DNA of 64,000 nucleotides from an uncultured Bacteroidota bacterium (GTDB lineage: Bacteria > Bacteroidota > Bacteroidia > Chitinophagales > Chitinophagaceae), in assembly GCA_937928385.1 (NCBI GenBank), contig CALEZD010000013.1:3607-67606 (forward strand). Direction: 5' to 3'. Shown here one piece after another: positions 47,049 through 55,758 of this stretch. A program made the position numbers and the translations under genes. Numbering within the stretch: position 1 is the first letter of the stretch; each line of letters opens with the position of its first letter. The notes under the pieces were generated by a model. The model was not told where the DNA came from and did not search any database. It saw only the letters and a list, made by a program, of their open reading frames with translations.

Positions 47049-47642
47049 ATGAAAAAATTACTCTACGTATTGTCGATAACCCTGTTGGCAGGAAGCTATA
47101 GCGCACAGGCACAGAAGGTGAAACTGCTGGAAGGCAAACTGGATGTATTGAAATCAGAAGAAAAGCTCAACCTGGAATATGATTACAGCGAAATGGGGGT
47201 GGGCAAATTTAAGAGTGAGGATGAATACCTGGCAAAGAAGAAAGAGGATTATGACAAGAAAGAACCGGGTAGGGGAGACCAGTGGGAAAGCTCGTGGAAG
47301 GCCGATAGGAAAAACCGTTTCCAGCCCCAGTTTGAGGAACTATTTACCAAACACAGCGGACTGACGGCAGGCAATATACCCTCTGCCAAATACACCCTCA
47401 TATTCAAAACCACTTATACCGAGCCTGGCTACAACGTATATGTAACCCGCAAAAACGCCGAAATAGACGGCGAAGCCTTACTGGTGGAAACCGCCGATAA
47501 AAGCAAAGTAATTGCACGCATGTCTGTACTCAACTGCCCCGGCCGCACCTTTGGCGGCAACGATTACGACACGGGCGAGCGCATACAGGAAGCCTACGCC
47601 GTAGCCGGCAAGGCCTGGGTAAGTTTTTCAAAGACAAACTGA
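47049..47642 (+). CDS. Exported protein of unknown function
   Basis: A protein of 197 residues with a signal peptide (1-21, ending AQAQ). The mature part begins KVKLLEGKLDVLKSEEKLNLEYDY, then a charged helical region with EDEYLAKKKEDYDKKEPG and a beta-rich C-terminal part. I do not recognise a named family. It is transcribed divergently from topoisomerase IV, and a strong terminator lies 23 bases downstream, so it is a single unit. Confidence 0.75.
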   Translation: MKKLLYVLSITLLAGSYSAQAQKVKLLEGKLDVLKSEEKLNLEYDYSEMGVGKFKSEDEYLAKKKEDYDKKEPGRGDQWESSWKADRKNRFQPQFEELFTKHSGLTAGNIPSAKYTLIFKTTYTEPGYNVYVTRKNAEIDGEALLVETADKSKVIARMSVLNCPGRTFGGNDYDTGERIQEAYAVAGKAWVSFSKTN

Positions 47643-47664
47643 AATAAACATTGAACGGTTACAA

Positions 47665-47693
47665 CACAAAAGCCCCGCAAGGGGCTTTTGTGT
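47665..47693 (+). terminator. Intrinsic terminator after the unknown exported protein
   Basis: A perfect 12-bp stem CACAAAAGCCCC/GGGGCTTTTGTG with a GCAA loop. Confidence 0.85.
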
Positions 47694-47767
47694 TCCTGTC
47701 ATCTCTTTGTTGGTTGATGTCAACAAAGCTGGCATATCAAAGCATTTATTTAATCAAATAATTATTG

Positions 47768-47775
47768 TATATTTG
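47768..47775 (+). promoter_or_regulatory. TAnnTTTG promoter element for candidate small RNA 2
   Basis: TATATTTG, identical to the element of candidate small RNA 1, with a TTTA 19 bases upstream. Confidence 0.5.
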
Positions 47776-47779
47776 TTGT

Positions 47780-47933
47780 AATAAATCTGAATAGATTTAT
47801 GAAGATTCCGCACGAGCGGGGCCCCAGGCGTCTGGGGTTGAAAATATTGTTACCATGTATACCAGTATGCATGCAGAAATGCACGAATCATTCACATATA
47901 TATGCGCCCTCCCTCTGCTGAGGGATTTTTTAT
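47780..47933 (+). ncRNA. Candidate small non-coding RNA 2
   Basis: The unit runs from the promoter at 47768 to a terminator at 47911. Inside are two back-to-back hairpins: CCGC/GCGG with loop ACGA at 47808-47819, and CCCCAG/CTGGGG with loop GCGT at 47822-47837. No open frame over 20 codons starts sensibly in it. The transcript would be about 150 nt. No known RNA family was recognised. Confidence 0.4.
47911..47933 (+). terminator. Intrinsic terminator of candidate small RNA 2
   Basis: CCCTC (47911-47915) pairs with GAGGG (47920-47924), then ATTTTTTATT. Confidence 0.65.
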
Positions 47934-48017
47934 TCTATACCGAAAATTTTATTTCAAAAACCTGGCATCAACCGAACGCAGTGAGCTCGATGACACAATT
48001 GAAAAGACGTATAATCC

Positions 48018-48121
48018 GGCATCAAAATGGAACAAAATTCCCAACCCTATCACAATCAATTAATTACAAAAATGTGTGGATTTGTTTTCCTGAAATTCTG
48101 GCATCAATTTGGAACAATTCC
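48018..48121 (+). repeat. Near-identical direct repeat upstream of coaBC
   Basis: GGCATCAAAATGGAACAAAA at 48018 and GGCATCAATTTGGAACAATT at 48100, 82 bases apart, each followed by TTCC or CC. A shorter GGCATCAA lies at 47964. Their function is unknown. Confidence 0.4.
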
Positions 48122-48263
48122 GCATTCTTGGAACGTTTTGTCCTGCCGGAGCGGTGAAAATCAACACACGCTCTTTCAAAACTCACAGACTCATGACTTA
48201 CCACTTTTCACTTATTACTAACTACTAAAATCGTACCTTGCAGGGGCTGAAAGCCAACCATAT

Positions 48264-49481
48264 ATGCAGTTAGCAGGAAAAAAGATAATATTGGCGGTAA
48301 CAGGCAGCATAGCCGCTTACAAAACACCGGAACTGGTGCGCCAACTGGTAAAGTCTGGCGCCGAAGTGCGGGTACTGGTCACACAGTCTGCGGCATCCTT
48401 TGTCAGCCCCCTTTCGCTGGAAACGGTGTCTAAGCACCCGGTATACAGCAGTGTAAGCGATGGCTCGCAGTGGAATAACCATGTTGAAATGGGCCGCTGG
48501 GCCGATGTGATGCTCATAGCCCCATGCAGTGCCAACACACTGGCTAAACTGGCAAATGGCCTCTGTGACAACCTGGTATGCGCCGTGTATCTTTCGGCTG
48601 TTTGCCCGGTGCTGATAGCACCTGCTATGGACGAAGATATGTGGCACCACCCGGCTACAAAACGGAACATTTCACAATTGAAGTCATACGGGAACATATT
48701 TATCCCGGTGGGGTATGGCGAACTGGCGAGTGGATTGATAGGCGAAGGAAGAATGGCGGAACCAGCTGATATTGTGGACTTTATAGCCAGCTACTTAAAT
48801 AAAAACACGAAGTTGGCGCTGACTGGTAAGAGGGCTTTGGTAACTGCAGGCCCCACTTACGAGCGTATTGACCCTGTCCGCTTCATCGGCAACTTCAGTA
48901 GTGGTAAGATGGGTGTAGCTATAGCCGAAGAGCTGGCCGCATCGGGTGCCGAGGTTACCTTGGTATTAGGTCCTTCGGCCATTGAAGTGAAGCACCCGGG
49001 CGTTAAAGTGCAGCGGGTAGAAAGCGCCGGGCAGATGTACGATGCCTGCAAGCAGGTGTTTCCGCTTGTGGATATAGCCATCATGTCTGCCGCCGTGGCC
49101 GATTATAAACCTGCGAATGTGTCGGGAGTGAAAATAAAAAAGCAGGATAACACGTTAGATATACAATTGGAGAAAACCAAAGATATACTGGCGGAACTGG
49201 GCAGACAGAAAAAGCCGGGCCAATACCTGGTAGGTTTTGCACTGGAAACGGATAATGAAGAAGCCAATGCGCTGAAAAAACTGGAAAGTAAAAATGCTGA
49301 TATGATTGTCCTCAACTCCTTGCAGGACGAAGGGGCGGGTTTTGCCCACGACACCAATAAGGTAACATTGATTGGCAAAGACGGCACTCAAAAAGCATTG
49401 CCGCTGATGAATAAGACGGAAGTAGCGAAAGCCATTGTGCAGTATATAACTGAGAATAATTATGTTGAAACAACTGTTTAA
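48264..49481 (+). CDS. coaBC: Bifunctional phosphopantothenoylcysteine decarboxylase/phosphopantothenate-cysteine ligase
   Basis: A protein of 405 residues. The CoaC flavoprotein domain (1-180) has VTGSIAAYKTPELVRQL, HVEMGRWADVMLIAPCSANTLAKLANGLCDNL and PAMDEDMWHHPATKRN. The CoaB ligase domain (190-400) has GPTYERIDPVRFIGNFSSGKMG and KTKDILAELG. Together they turn 4'-phosphopantothenate and cysteine into 4'-phosphopantetheine for CoA. A TACCTTG promoter-like sequence lies about 25 bases before the ATG. The end overlaps the following gene by 20 bases. Confidence 0.97.
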   Translation: MQLAGKKIILAVTGSIAAYKTPELVRQLVKSGAEVRVLVTQSAASFVSPLSLETVSKHPVYSSVSDGSQWNNHVEMGRWADVMLIAPCSANTLAKLANGLCDNLVCAVYLSAVCPVLIAPAMDEDMWHHPATKRNISQLKSYGNIFIPVGYGELASGLIGEGRMAEPADIVDFIASYLNKNTKLALTGKRALVTAGPTYERIDPVRFIGNFSSGKMGVAIAEELAASGAEVTLVLGPSAIEVKHPGVKVQRVESAGQMYDACKQVFPLVDIAIMSAAVADYKPANVSGVKIKKQDNTLDIQLEKTKDILAELGRQKKPGQYLVGFALETDNEEANALKKLESKNADMIVLNSLQDEGAGFAHDTNKVTLIGKDGTQKALPLMNKTEVAKAIVQYITENNYVETTV

Positions 49482-50412
49482 AATATCAATAGTACTTGAG
49501 CTGATTGCGTTGCTTGCCTACGGGGCAACATCTCATGCGCAGGAGTTGAATTGTACAGTCAAAGTGATGTCTGACGGCATACAGGGCCAGGGACAGGACA
49601 AGGAAGTGTTCCGCAGTATGCAGCAGGCCATCGCCGACTTTATGAATACCCGCAAATGGACCAATGACCAATATGCCCCGCAGGAGAAAATCAACTGTAA
49701 TATCCTCATCAATGTTACCCAGACGCTGCCCGGTGTGCAAAATGGTTTTGCAGCTACCATCACCATACAATCATCGCGCCCGGTGTACAACAGTAGCTAT
49801 ACCAGCCAGTTGGTCAAGCATGTAGATAAGGACCTGCAGTTCAGCTACAACCAGTTTCAGCCTTTGGAGTTCAATGACAATAGGGTAGTGGGCAACAATG
49901 CTTATGTATCTAACCTGCCGGCGGTACTGGCTTATTATGCTTACTTAGTCATCGCGTTCGATTACGAGAGTTTTTCACCCAAGGGTGGGCAGGAGTATTT
50001 TAAGAAGGCGCAGAATATTGTAAACAACGCACCCGAACAGGGCAAAACTATCTCCGGATGGAAGGCGGTAGAGGGCAACCACAACCGCTACTGGATAGTG
50101 GACCAGGTACTTAACCCAAGGTTCCAGGCACTGCGCTCAGTTTGGTACTCTATGCACCGCGATGCACTTGATAATATGTATAAAGACCCCGCTGAATCGC
50201 AAAAAACGATACTCAACAGCATCAATACCCTTAGCCAGTTGCAGAAGGAAAATCCGGGTTCCATACTACTACAGTTCTTCTTCAACGCCAAGAGCGATGA
50301 ATTTGCCAGTGTGATAGCCCAACAGCCCGAAGCCAATCGCGGCCTGTATATTACCATGATAGGCCAGATAGATGTCCCCAATGCTCAAAAATACAATAGC
50401 TTAAATAAATGA
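49462..50412 (+). CDS. DUF4835 family exported protein (PorD-type)
   Basis: A protein of 316 residues with a signal peptide (about 1-27, ending SHAQ). ELNCTVKVMSDGIQGQ, VFRSMQQAIADFMNTRKWTNDQY and the C-terminal NAKSDEFASVIAQQPE are typical of DUF4835, which some databases name PorD after a type IX secretion protein. coaBC followed by DUF4835 is a conserved order in Bacteroidota. The exact role in secretion is not established from this sequence. It overlaps coaBC by 20 bases and the next gene by ATGA. Confidence 0.9.
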   Translation: MLKQLFKISIVLELIALLAYGATSHAQELNCTVKVMSDGIQGQGQDKEVFRSMQQAIADFMNTRKWTNDQYAPQEKINCNILINVTQTLPGVQNGFAATITIQSSRPVYNSSYTSQLVKHVDKDLQFSYNQFQPLEFNDNRVVGNNAYVSNLPAVLAYYAYLVIAFDYESFSPKGGQEYFKKAQNIVNNAPEQGKTISGWKAVEGNHNRYWIVDQVLNPRFQALRSVWYSMHRDALDNMYKDPAESQKTILNSINTLSQLQKENPGSILLQFFFNAKSDEFASVIAQQPEANRGLYITMIGQIDVPNAQKYNSLNK

Positions 50413-50771
50413 CCAGGGCCTTATTGCTTACTATACTGTTGATTGTTGGACTTATGTCTTCATGCGCTGAAAATGAACCCAGGCCTGTTCCGCGCGAAAA
50501 GATGACGGAAATAATGACTGATATATACCTGGCCGAAGTGTACAGCACTTTGGTAAGCGACAGTACAGGAATATCTGTTAATAAGAATAAAGATTCACTG
50601 GCATTGTATTATAAATCAGTTCTAAGCCATCACGGTATTACGTTAGATGAGTTCAGTAACAGCCTTCGTTGGTATAGCGATCACCCTAACGAACTGGACT
50701 CGGTGTACATAAATGTGCTGAACGAATTGAGTACGATGGAGGGGTTGGCAAATGCCGGGGCCACGCAGTAA
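50409..50771 (+). CDS. DUF4296 family lipoprotein
   Basis: A protein of 120 residues with a lipoprotein signal ending LMSSC. The mature part PVPREKMTEIMTDIYLAEVY, then NKDSLALYYKSVLSHHGITLDEF with SLRWYSDHPNELDSVYINVL, matches DUF4296. It is short and helical, of unknown function. Its ATGA overlap with DUF4835 suggests they are made together. It converges with the aminotransferase gene after two bases. Confidence 0.88.
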   Translation: MTRALLLTILLIVGLMSSCAENEPRPVPREKMTEIMTDIYLAEVYSTLVSDSTGISVNKNKDSLALYYKSVLSHHGITLDEFSNSLRWYSDHPNELDSVYINVLNELSTMEGLANAGATQ

Positions 50772-50773
50772 TA

Positions 50774-51964
50774 TTATTGCAGGGCAGACACAGCTTTGGT
50801 TATGCGTTTTATAGCCTCTTCCAGCTTATCCATCGATGTGGCGAAAGACATGCGTACGCAGTTCCCGTTCCCGAAGGCAGAGCCCATTACGGTACTCACA
50901 TGTGCTTTGTGTAGCAGGTACATGCTAAAGTCTTCGTCGTTGTTGATGGTGGTTTCCCCGTCGCTTTTGCCGAACAGCGAGCTGATGTCGGGGAATACGT
51001 AAAAAGCACCCTGCGGATTGTTAAGTTTGATTCCGGGTATCTCTTTCAGGGCGTTGTACATAAAGTCGCGCCTGGCGCGGAAGGCTTTAGTCATTTCCTG
51101 TGTTGGGCCCATGTCGCCCAGTAGTGCGGATATAGCTGCCCGTTGAGTAATAGAGTTGGCTCCTGAAGTAAACTGGCCCTGCAGCTTTTCGCAGGCCTGC
51201 ACCAGGTCTTTGGGCCCTGCCAGGTAGCCCAGCCGCCAGCCCGTCATGGCAAAACCCTTGGACATGCCGTTGACTATGATTACGCGGTCTCTCAGCTCTT
51301 CAAACTGTGCTATGCTTTCGTGCTGGCCGGTATAGTTGATGTACTCATATATTTCATCGCTGATGATTGCGCAGTTGGGGTAGCGTTTGAATACTTCCGC
51401 CAGTCCCGCCAGTTCATCTTTGGTGTACACACTTCCGGTGGGGTTGCAGGGAGATGAAAATATGAACAGCTTAGACTTTTCGCTGATATGCTGTTCAAGT
51501 TGCGCCGGTGTGATTTTGAAATCGTGTTCTATTGTACCCGGTATGAATGCTACGGTTCCTTCTGCTAAATAAGCAAGTGCACTGTAAGTCACCCAATAAG
51601 GGGTGGGTATCAGCACCTCGTCGCCGGGGTTTATTATACTCAGTATTGCATTGGCCAGGGATTGCTTCGCCCCTGTTGATACGATAATTTGTTCAGCAGG
51701 GTAGTCCAGGTGGTTGTCTCTTTTCAGCTTCTGGCTGATGGCTTCGCGCAATTCGGGGTAGCCAATTACCGGGGTATATTTGGTAAAGCCCTCAGCCATG
51801 GCTACTGTGGCAGAGTCGCATATATGTACCGGGGTGATGAAGTCAGGTTCTCCCAGGCTCAGGTCTATTATATCTATGCCTTGTGCTCTCAATTCGCGGC
51901 CGAGCTTGGCCATTTTGATGGTTTGCGGTTCCGTTACTCTGTTCAGTCGCTGGGCTAATTGCAT
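50774..51964 (-). CDS. Aspartate aminotransferase-like PLP enzyme (class I)
   Basis: A protein of 396 residues, full length. DLSLGEPDF, the PYWVTY segment, NPTGSVY, the PLP-aspartate SDEIYEYI and the PLP lysine in NGMSKGFAMTGWRLGY are all present. R of the C-terminal VRMSFATS contacts the substrate carboxylate. It probably transfers the amino group between aspartate and 2-oxoglutarate; related enzymes use aromatic or prephenate substrates. It is not closely coupled to a neighbour. Confidence 0.93.
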   Translation of the reverse strand: MQLAQRLNRVTEPQTIKMAKLGRELRAQGIDIIDLSLGEPDFITPVHICDSATVAMAEGFTKYTPVIGYPELREAISQKLKRDNHLDYPAEQIIVSTGAKQSLANAILSIINPGDEVLIPTPYWVTYSALAYLAEGTVAFIPGTIEHDFKITPAQLEQHISEKSKLFIFSSPCNPTGSVYTKDELAGLAEVFKRYPNCAIISDEIYEYINYTGQHESIAQFEELRDRVIIVNGMSKGFAMTGWRLGYLAGPKDLVQACEKLQGQFTSGANSITQRAAISALLGDMGPTQEMTKAFRARRDFMYNALKEIPGIKLNNPQGAFYVFPDISSLFGKSDGETTINNDEDFSMYLLHKAHVSTVMGSAFGNGNCVRMSFATSMDKLEEAIKRITKAVSALQ

Positions 51965-52036
51965 CGTCTATATAAAAATTGTCCGGCAGCAAATCTACTA
52001 AACATCTGCTGCCGGGGATATTTTAAGCTAACATAA

Positions 52037-52573
52037 TTATTGAATGAACGCTACGTTGGACGTATGCGAGAAGGCGTTGGTAAAGAAGTTGAGGTATAAC
52101 GCCAGCAATATTATCAGGCCGATAACAATGGTCAGGAAGATGATAGCCTTCTTGTAGCTATTGTTGATGACCTTCATTTTGTGCAGTTCGCTCACATTGT
52201 TCAGGGCATTTTCTGTACGCGAGAAGGCAGTTTCACCTTTTACAATATAGTCGTAAGCGCCGTACTTCATACTGTCTACCGCCACCTGCAGCGTATCCTG
52301 GCCAGACAGCATAATTACCTGCGTTTCGGGGTAGCCTTCTTTGATTTTCTTCAGTATCTCAACACCGTTCTGAGCATTGGGCTTATGCGCACTCAGGTGG
52401 TAATCTAATACTACTATTTCGGGATGCAGGTGCATGTTGGCTATTGCCTCTTCACCGTTATCGAATATTTTGATGTCATAAAGAAAACGCTCGGCTATGT
52501 AATCTTTCAACATTTCGTTCTGAATCGGCTCGTCATCTACCAGGAAAATGTACCGATTATTATTAGTTGCCAT
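52037..52573 (-). CDS. Response-regulator receiver protein with C-terminal transmembrane helix
   Basis: A protein of 178 residues. The receiver domain covers 1-130, with FLVDDEP, the phosphorylation site Asp57 in VVLDYHL, the switch Ser/Thr in VIMLSGQD and Lys in DYIVKGE. After it come a basic linker (KMKVINNSYKK) and one hydrophobic helix at about 143-165, ending in a 13-residue tail. There is no DNA-binding or enzymatic output domain. It would dock a phospho-receiver on the inner membrane. It lies 95 bases downstream of the hybrid kinase gene on the same strand, so the kinase may be its partner. Confidence 0.85.
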   Translation of the reverse strand: MATNNNRYIFLVDDEPIQNEMLKDYIAERFLYDIKIFDNGEEAIANMHLHPEIVVLDYHLSAHKPNAQNGVEILKKIKEGYPETQVIMLSGQDTLQVAVDSMKYGAYDYIVKGETAFSRTENALNNVSELHKMKVINNSYKKAIIFLTIVIGLIILLALYLNFFTNAFSHTSNVAFIQ

Positions 52574-52668
52574 AATATCAGGAGTTCAATTTCGTAGAAA
52601 AATAGAAAAAATATTTAAAACCCCAAAGGAGAATGTGAAATAAGATGCTGAAAATCTGTTTGTTTGGC

Positions 52669-55299
52669 TTAAGTACCTCTCAATTCTTCAAAAGCCTTTT
52701 CGCATACCCTTTTCAGTTGTTCCGCCAATGCGGGCAGGCGCTCAAAATGGGCCTGTTCCCCTGCTGTCTGTTCTATCAGGAAGATATGGCTTACTTCTTC
52801 TTTTACCCCCATATAAGATAGCTGCGGTTTCATAGAATGGGCGGCAATCTTTACTGCCCCGTAATCCCCGTTCCTGATGCCTTCCTCAATATTTACCAAT
52901 AAACGTGGCCCATTCTCCAGGAACATGCCTTTGTATTTGTCCATCTTTTCCTGGTTGCCACCTGTGAATTGTTTGAGGAACTGCATATCCGTTACCCTTT
53001 CTGGCAAGGGTTTTAATTGGTTTTGTTCAGCAGGTTTAGGCAATTCTGCCTGTTGTATTTTATCGGTGTAGCCATTTTTAAGCACCGATGCCATCTTCAG
53101 CAGCAGTTCGTCAGGCTGAAATGGTTTGGACACATAAGCATTAATACCAGTATCAAAATACTTCTGCACATCCTCGCGGAATACATTGGCCGTCATGGCT
53201 ATGATGCGTACGTCTTTGGCAGGGGCGGGCAGGGTAGTACGTATGGCACGGGTAGCTTCCACTCCATCCATCACGGGCATCTGTATGTCCATCAATATGA
53301 TGTCGTATTTAGCTGTCGCTGCCTTTTCTACAGCTTCTTTTCCGTTTATGGCTACATCTATGTATATGCCGGGCAGCAATTCTTTCAGTGTGTCTTCAGC
53401 CACCATACGGTTGAATTCATTATCCTCTGCCAGCAGCAGTTTTAGTTTGGCCAGTTCCTGCCGCTTGCCATCGTCAATAATAGGGGTTTCTTCTACAGGC
53501 ATCTGGTTAGCGGCTTCGTCCAGCGGCAGTAGCACGGTAAACTTTGTGCCCTTGCCCAACTCACTTTTTACACTTATCTCACCCTGCATCAGGTTGACCA
53601 ATTGCTTGGATATAGTGAGGCCGAGCCCCGTACCGCCAAACTTGCGGGCGATATCAGTACCCGCCTGCGTAAAACTTTCGAATATCTTTTCGACATAATC
53701 TGGTGAAATACCGATGCCCGTGTCGGCCACCTCGAAACGGATCCAGTACCGGTTATCTTCTTTCTTTTCCACTTTTACATCCAGCGAAACATGCCCCTTT
53801 TCTGTGAACTTGATGGCATTGCCTGCCAGGTTAATAAGTACCTGGTTAATACGGGTAGGGTCTCCCGTAAGGCGTACCGGTATTTGCTCGTCTACCGACA
53901 CCCTGAAGTCAAGCCCCTTTTCTTCGGCCTTGAACAGTAATATGTCCTTGATGCTGTTAATCAGCTCGGATATTACGAAGTCTGTTTGCTCTATGACGAT
54001 TTTACCGGCTTCTATTTTCGATAAGTCAAGTATGTCGTTGATGATAACCAGCAAATTGTCTGCCGATTGGCGTATAGCCTTAAGGTATTTTAGCTGTTCG
54101 GGCCTTGGGTCTTTATCCATCAGCAGGCGTGTCATGCCCACTATGGCGTTCATGGGTGTGCGTATCTCGTGGCTCATATTGGCCATAAACTGCTGCTTCA
54201 GTTGTGCAGTCCTTTCTGCTACTTCCTTTTCCTTTTGTGCCAACTCCACCTTTTGCCTTATTTGCAAGTTGCGCAGTTTGTTCAGCGTAGTTTGCTGAAA
54301 TATTTCTTCCTTCAGCTGCTCATAAGCCTTCAGGTGGTAAAAGGCGCTGGGAATATTACCCATTTTATCGTACAGTGTTGACAGGGTTTCATGCAGGCTC
54401 ATAACGTCGTGCTTGCGGGTATAGTCCTCAGCCATTTCGAAAGCGAAGTTGAGGTAGGTAAGCGCCTGCCTGTAATCACCTTCGTCCATTTGCATCCTGC
54501 CCAGGTAGTAGTTGCAAATAATCTGTACCTCCGCATTGTCCTGCTCTATAGCTTCTCTCAATGCATCTTCCAGGCATTTGCGTCCGTTTACAAAGTCGGT
54601 GAGCCGGTAGTAAACCTTACCCATGCCGCTAAGGGCGATGAGTGATGCGGACGAGCCACGCTCCGCCTTTTCCAGGTTTTTTTCAAAGTAGCTCCTGGCC
54701 TCCTCGTACTCCTCCCTTTTGAAATAGATATTGCCCAGCACATTGTAAATGGTGGTTACCCTGTTGGTATCATGCGCCTTCTCGAAGATGGGCATACAAC
54801 GCAACGCATAGTCCAGTGCGCTGTCAAAATCATTCAGGTCATACAGCAGTTGAGCTATGCTGGTAAGGTTTACAGAGCTGGCTACCTCGTCGCCCAGGGC
54901 TTCGTTTATCACCAGTGCTTCTTCAAAATAGTTGAGTGCGCGTGCAAAGTCGCCTGTTTCACGATATATATTCCCGAAGTTATTCAATGCACGGGCTTCC
55001 AGGCGTTTGTCTTTTATCTGGCGGGCTATCGAGTAGGCTTTGTTCAACTCTGCCATACCTTCATCATAGTCGCCCTGCAGCCCATAGCAGGAACCTTTCA
55101 GGTTATGCCCGCGCCCTTCGCCTTTCACATATCCTATCCTGGCCGAGCGTGCAATGATATCATCAGCCATTTTAGCAGCTTCGTCTACATCTGTATTGCG
55201 CATTTCCAGCGCCATCAGCACCAGTAGGTCCAGCCGTGCCCGTTCGTCTTTCAGGCTGTCATACTCTTCCTGCAGCAGTTTGTATTTCTGTGAGTCCAT
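52669..55299 (-). CDS. Cytoplasmic TPR hybrid histidine kinase with receiver and Hpt domains
   Basis: A protein of 876 residues without a signal peptide or membrane helix. About eight TPRs fill residues 20-335. The dimerisation domain carries His377 in MSHEIRTPMN. The ATPase domain (about 490-610) has NLAGNAIKFTEKG, ADTGIGIS and FGGTGLGLTISKQL. The receiver has Asp671 in LMDIQMPVMDG. The Hpt domain has His821 in AAHSMKPQ. This is a full phosphorelay in one chain, with internal TPR rather than a periplasmic sensor. A terminator of the upstream 2TM gene lies just before it. The membrane receiver gene follows. Confidence 0.96.
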   Translation of the reverse strand: MDSQKYKLLQEEYDSLKDERARLDLLVLMALEMRNTDVDEAAKMADDIIARSARIGYVKGEGRGHNLKGSCYGLQGDYDEGMAELNKAYSIARQIKDKRLEARALNNFGNIYRETGDFARALNYFEEALVINEALGDEVASSVNLTSIAQLLYDLNDFDSALDYALRCMPIFEKAHDTNRVTTIYNVLGNIYFKREEYEEARSYFEKNLEKAERGSSASLIALSGMGKVYYRLTDFVNGRKCLEDALREAIEQDNAEVQIICNYYLGRMQMDEGDYRQALTYLNFAFEMAEDYTRKHDVMSLHETLSTLYDKMGNIPSAFYHLKAYEQLKEEIFQQTTLNKLRNLQIRQKVELAQKEKEVAERTAQLKQQFMANMSHEIRTPMNAIVGMTRLLMDKDPRPEQLKYLKAIRQSADNLLVIINDILDLSKIEAGKIVIEQTDFVISELINSIKDILLFKAEEKGLDFRVSVDEQIPVRLTGDPTRINQVLINLAGNAIKFTEKGHVSLDVKVEKKEDNRYWIRFEVADTGIGISPDYVEKIFESFTQAGTDIARKFGGTGLGLTISKQLVNLMQGEISVKSELGKGTKFTVLLPLDEAANQMPVEETPIIDDGKRQELAKLKLLLAEDNEFNRMVAEDTLKELLPGIYIDVAINGKEAVEKAATAKYDIILMDIQMPVMDGVEATRAIRTTLPAPAKDVRIIAMTANVFREDVQKYFDTGINAYVSKPFQPDELLLKMASVLKNGYTDKIQQAELPKPAEQNQLKPLPERVTDMQFLKQFTGGNQEKMDKYKGMFLENGPRLLVNIEEGIRNGDYGAVKIAAHSMKPQLSYMGVKEEVSHIFLIEQTAGEQAHFERLPALAEQLKRVCEKAFEELRGT

Positions 55300-55321
55300 T
55301 TTCGAAACTTGTATTGTAAAA

Positions 55322-55356
55322 ATAAAAACCCCCTGCAGCAGAGCAAGGGGGTTTGT
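55322..55356 (-). terminator. Intrinsic terminator after the 2TM-domain gene
   Basis: On the minus strand ACCCCCTTGC and GCAGGGGGT form a stem (one bulge) followed by TTTTTATTTTT. It lies between the 2TM-domain gene and the start of the hybrid kinase gene. Confidence 0.6.
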
Positions 55357-55374
55357 ATTATTAAGTCTATTGTA

Positions 55375-55623
55375 TTAACCGTTTACTTCCTGGCGTTTGT
55401 AATCTTCGTGCCCGGGATCTTCGTAGCTCAGGTACACAGCGCACCAATGGCCTATCAGAGAGAGTCCCCATGCAGCAGTTGTCCAGGCCGGCCAGGGATA
55501 AGCCCAACCTTCTACGCCGTTGTCATATATTACCCAGGTTATTGCTGTAACTATCAGGAACACAATAGCATGTATGATGAATATCTGCTTCTGCTTACCT
55601 GTTGGTTTTAATTTTTTAGGCAT
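55375..55623 (-). CDS. 2TM-domain membrane protein
   Basis: A protein of 82 residues from ATG at 55623 (MPKKLKPTGKQ). Two membrane helices at about 13-33 and 45-65 enclose a short loop with a conserved-looking YDNGVEGWAYPWPAW, and the C-terminus is HEDYKRQEVNG. This matches the small 2TM domain family of Bacteroidota. Function unknown. Confidence 0.7.
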   Translation of the reverse strand: MPKKLKPTGKQKQIFIIHAIVFLIVTAITWVIYDNGVEGWAYPWPAWTTAAWGLSLIGHWCAVYLSYEDPGHEDYKRQEVNG

Positions 55624-55758
55624 TTCTATCAATATTTCACGCAAATATATAGCCTGGGCAGCATAAAATGAAATTTGCAGGCGTGATATATGTCATAAAC
55701 TACATGGCCATACTATGGATAAGGATATTTAATTTTATATGAATAAAAACTGTTGACT

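Larger units (their letters stand above)
47643..48263 (+). other. Gene-poor region between an exported protein and coaBC
   Basis: 620 bases with no credible protein gene. It holds the terminator of the preceding gene (47665-47693), a promoter at 47768, a candidate small RNA with two stem-loops and a terminator (to 47933), and three near-copies of GGCATCAA at 47964, 48018 and 48100, two of which continue as GGCATCAAnnTGGAACAA. Confidence 0.6.
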
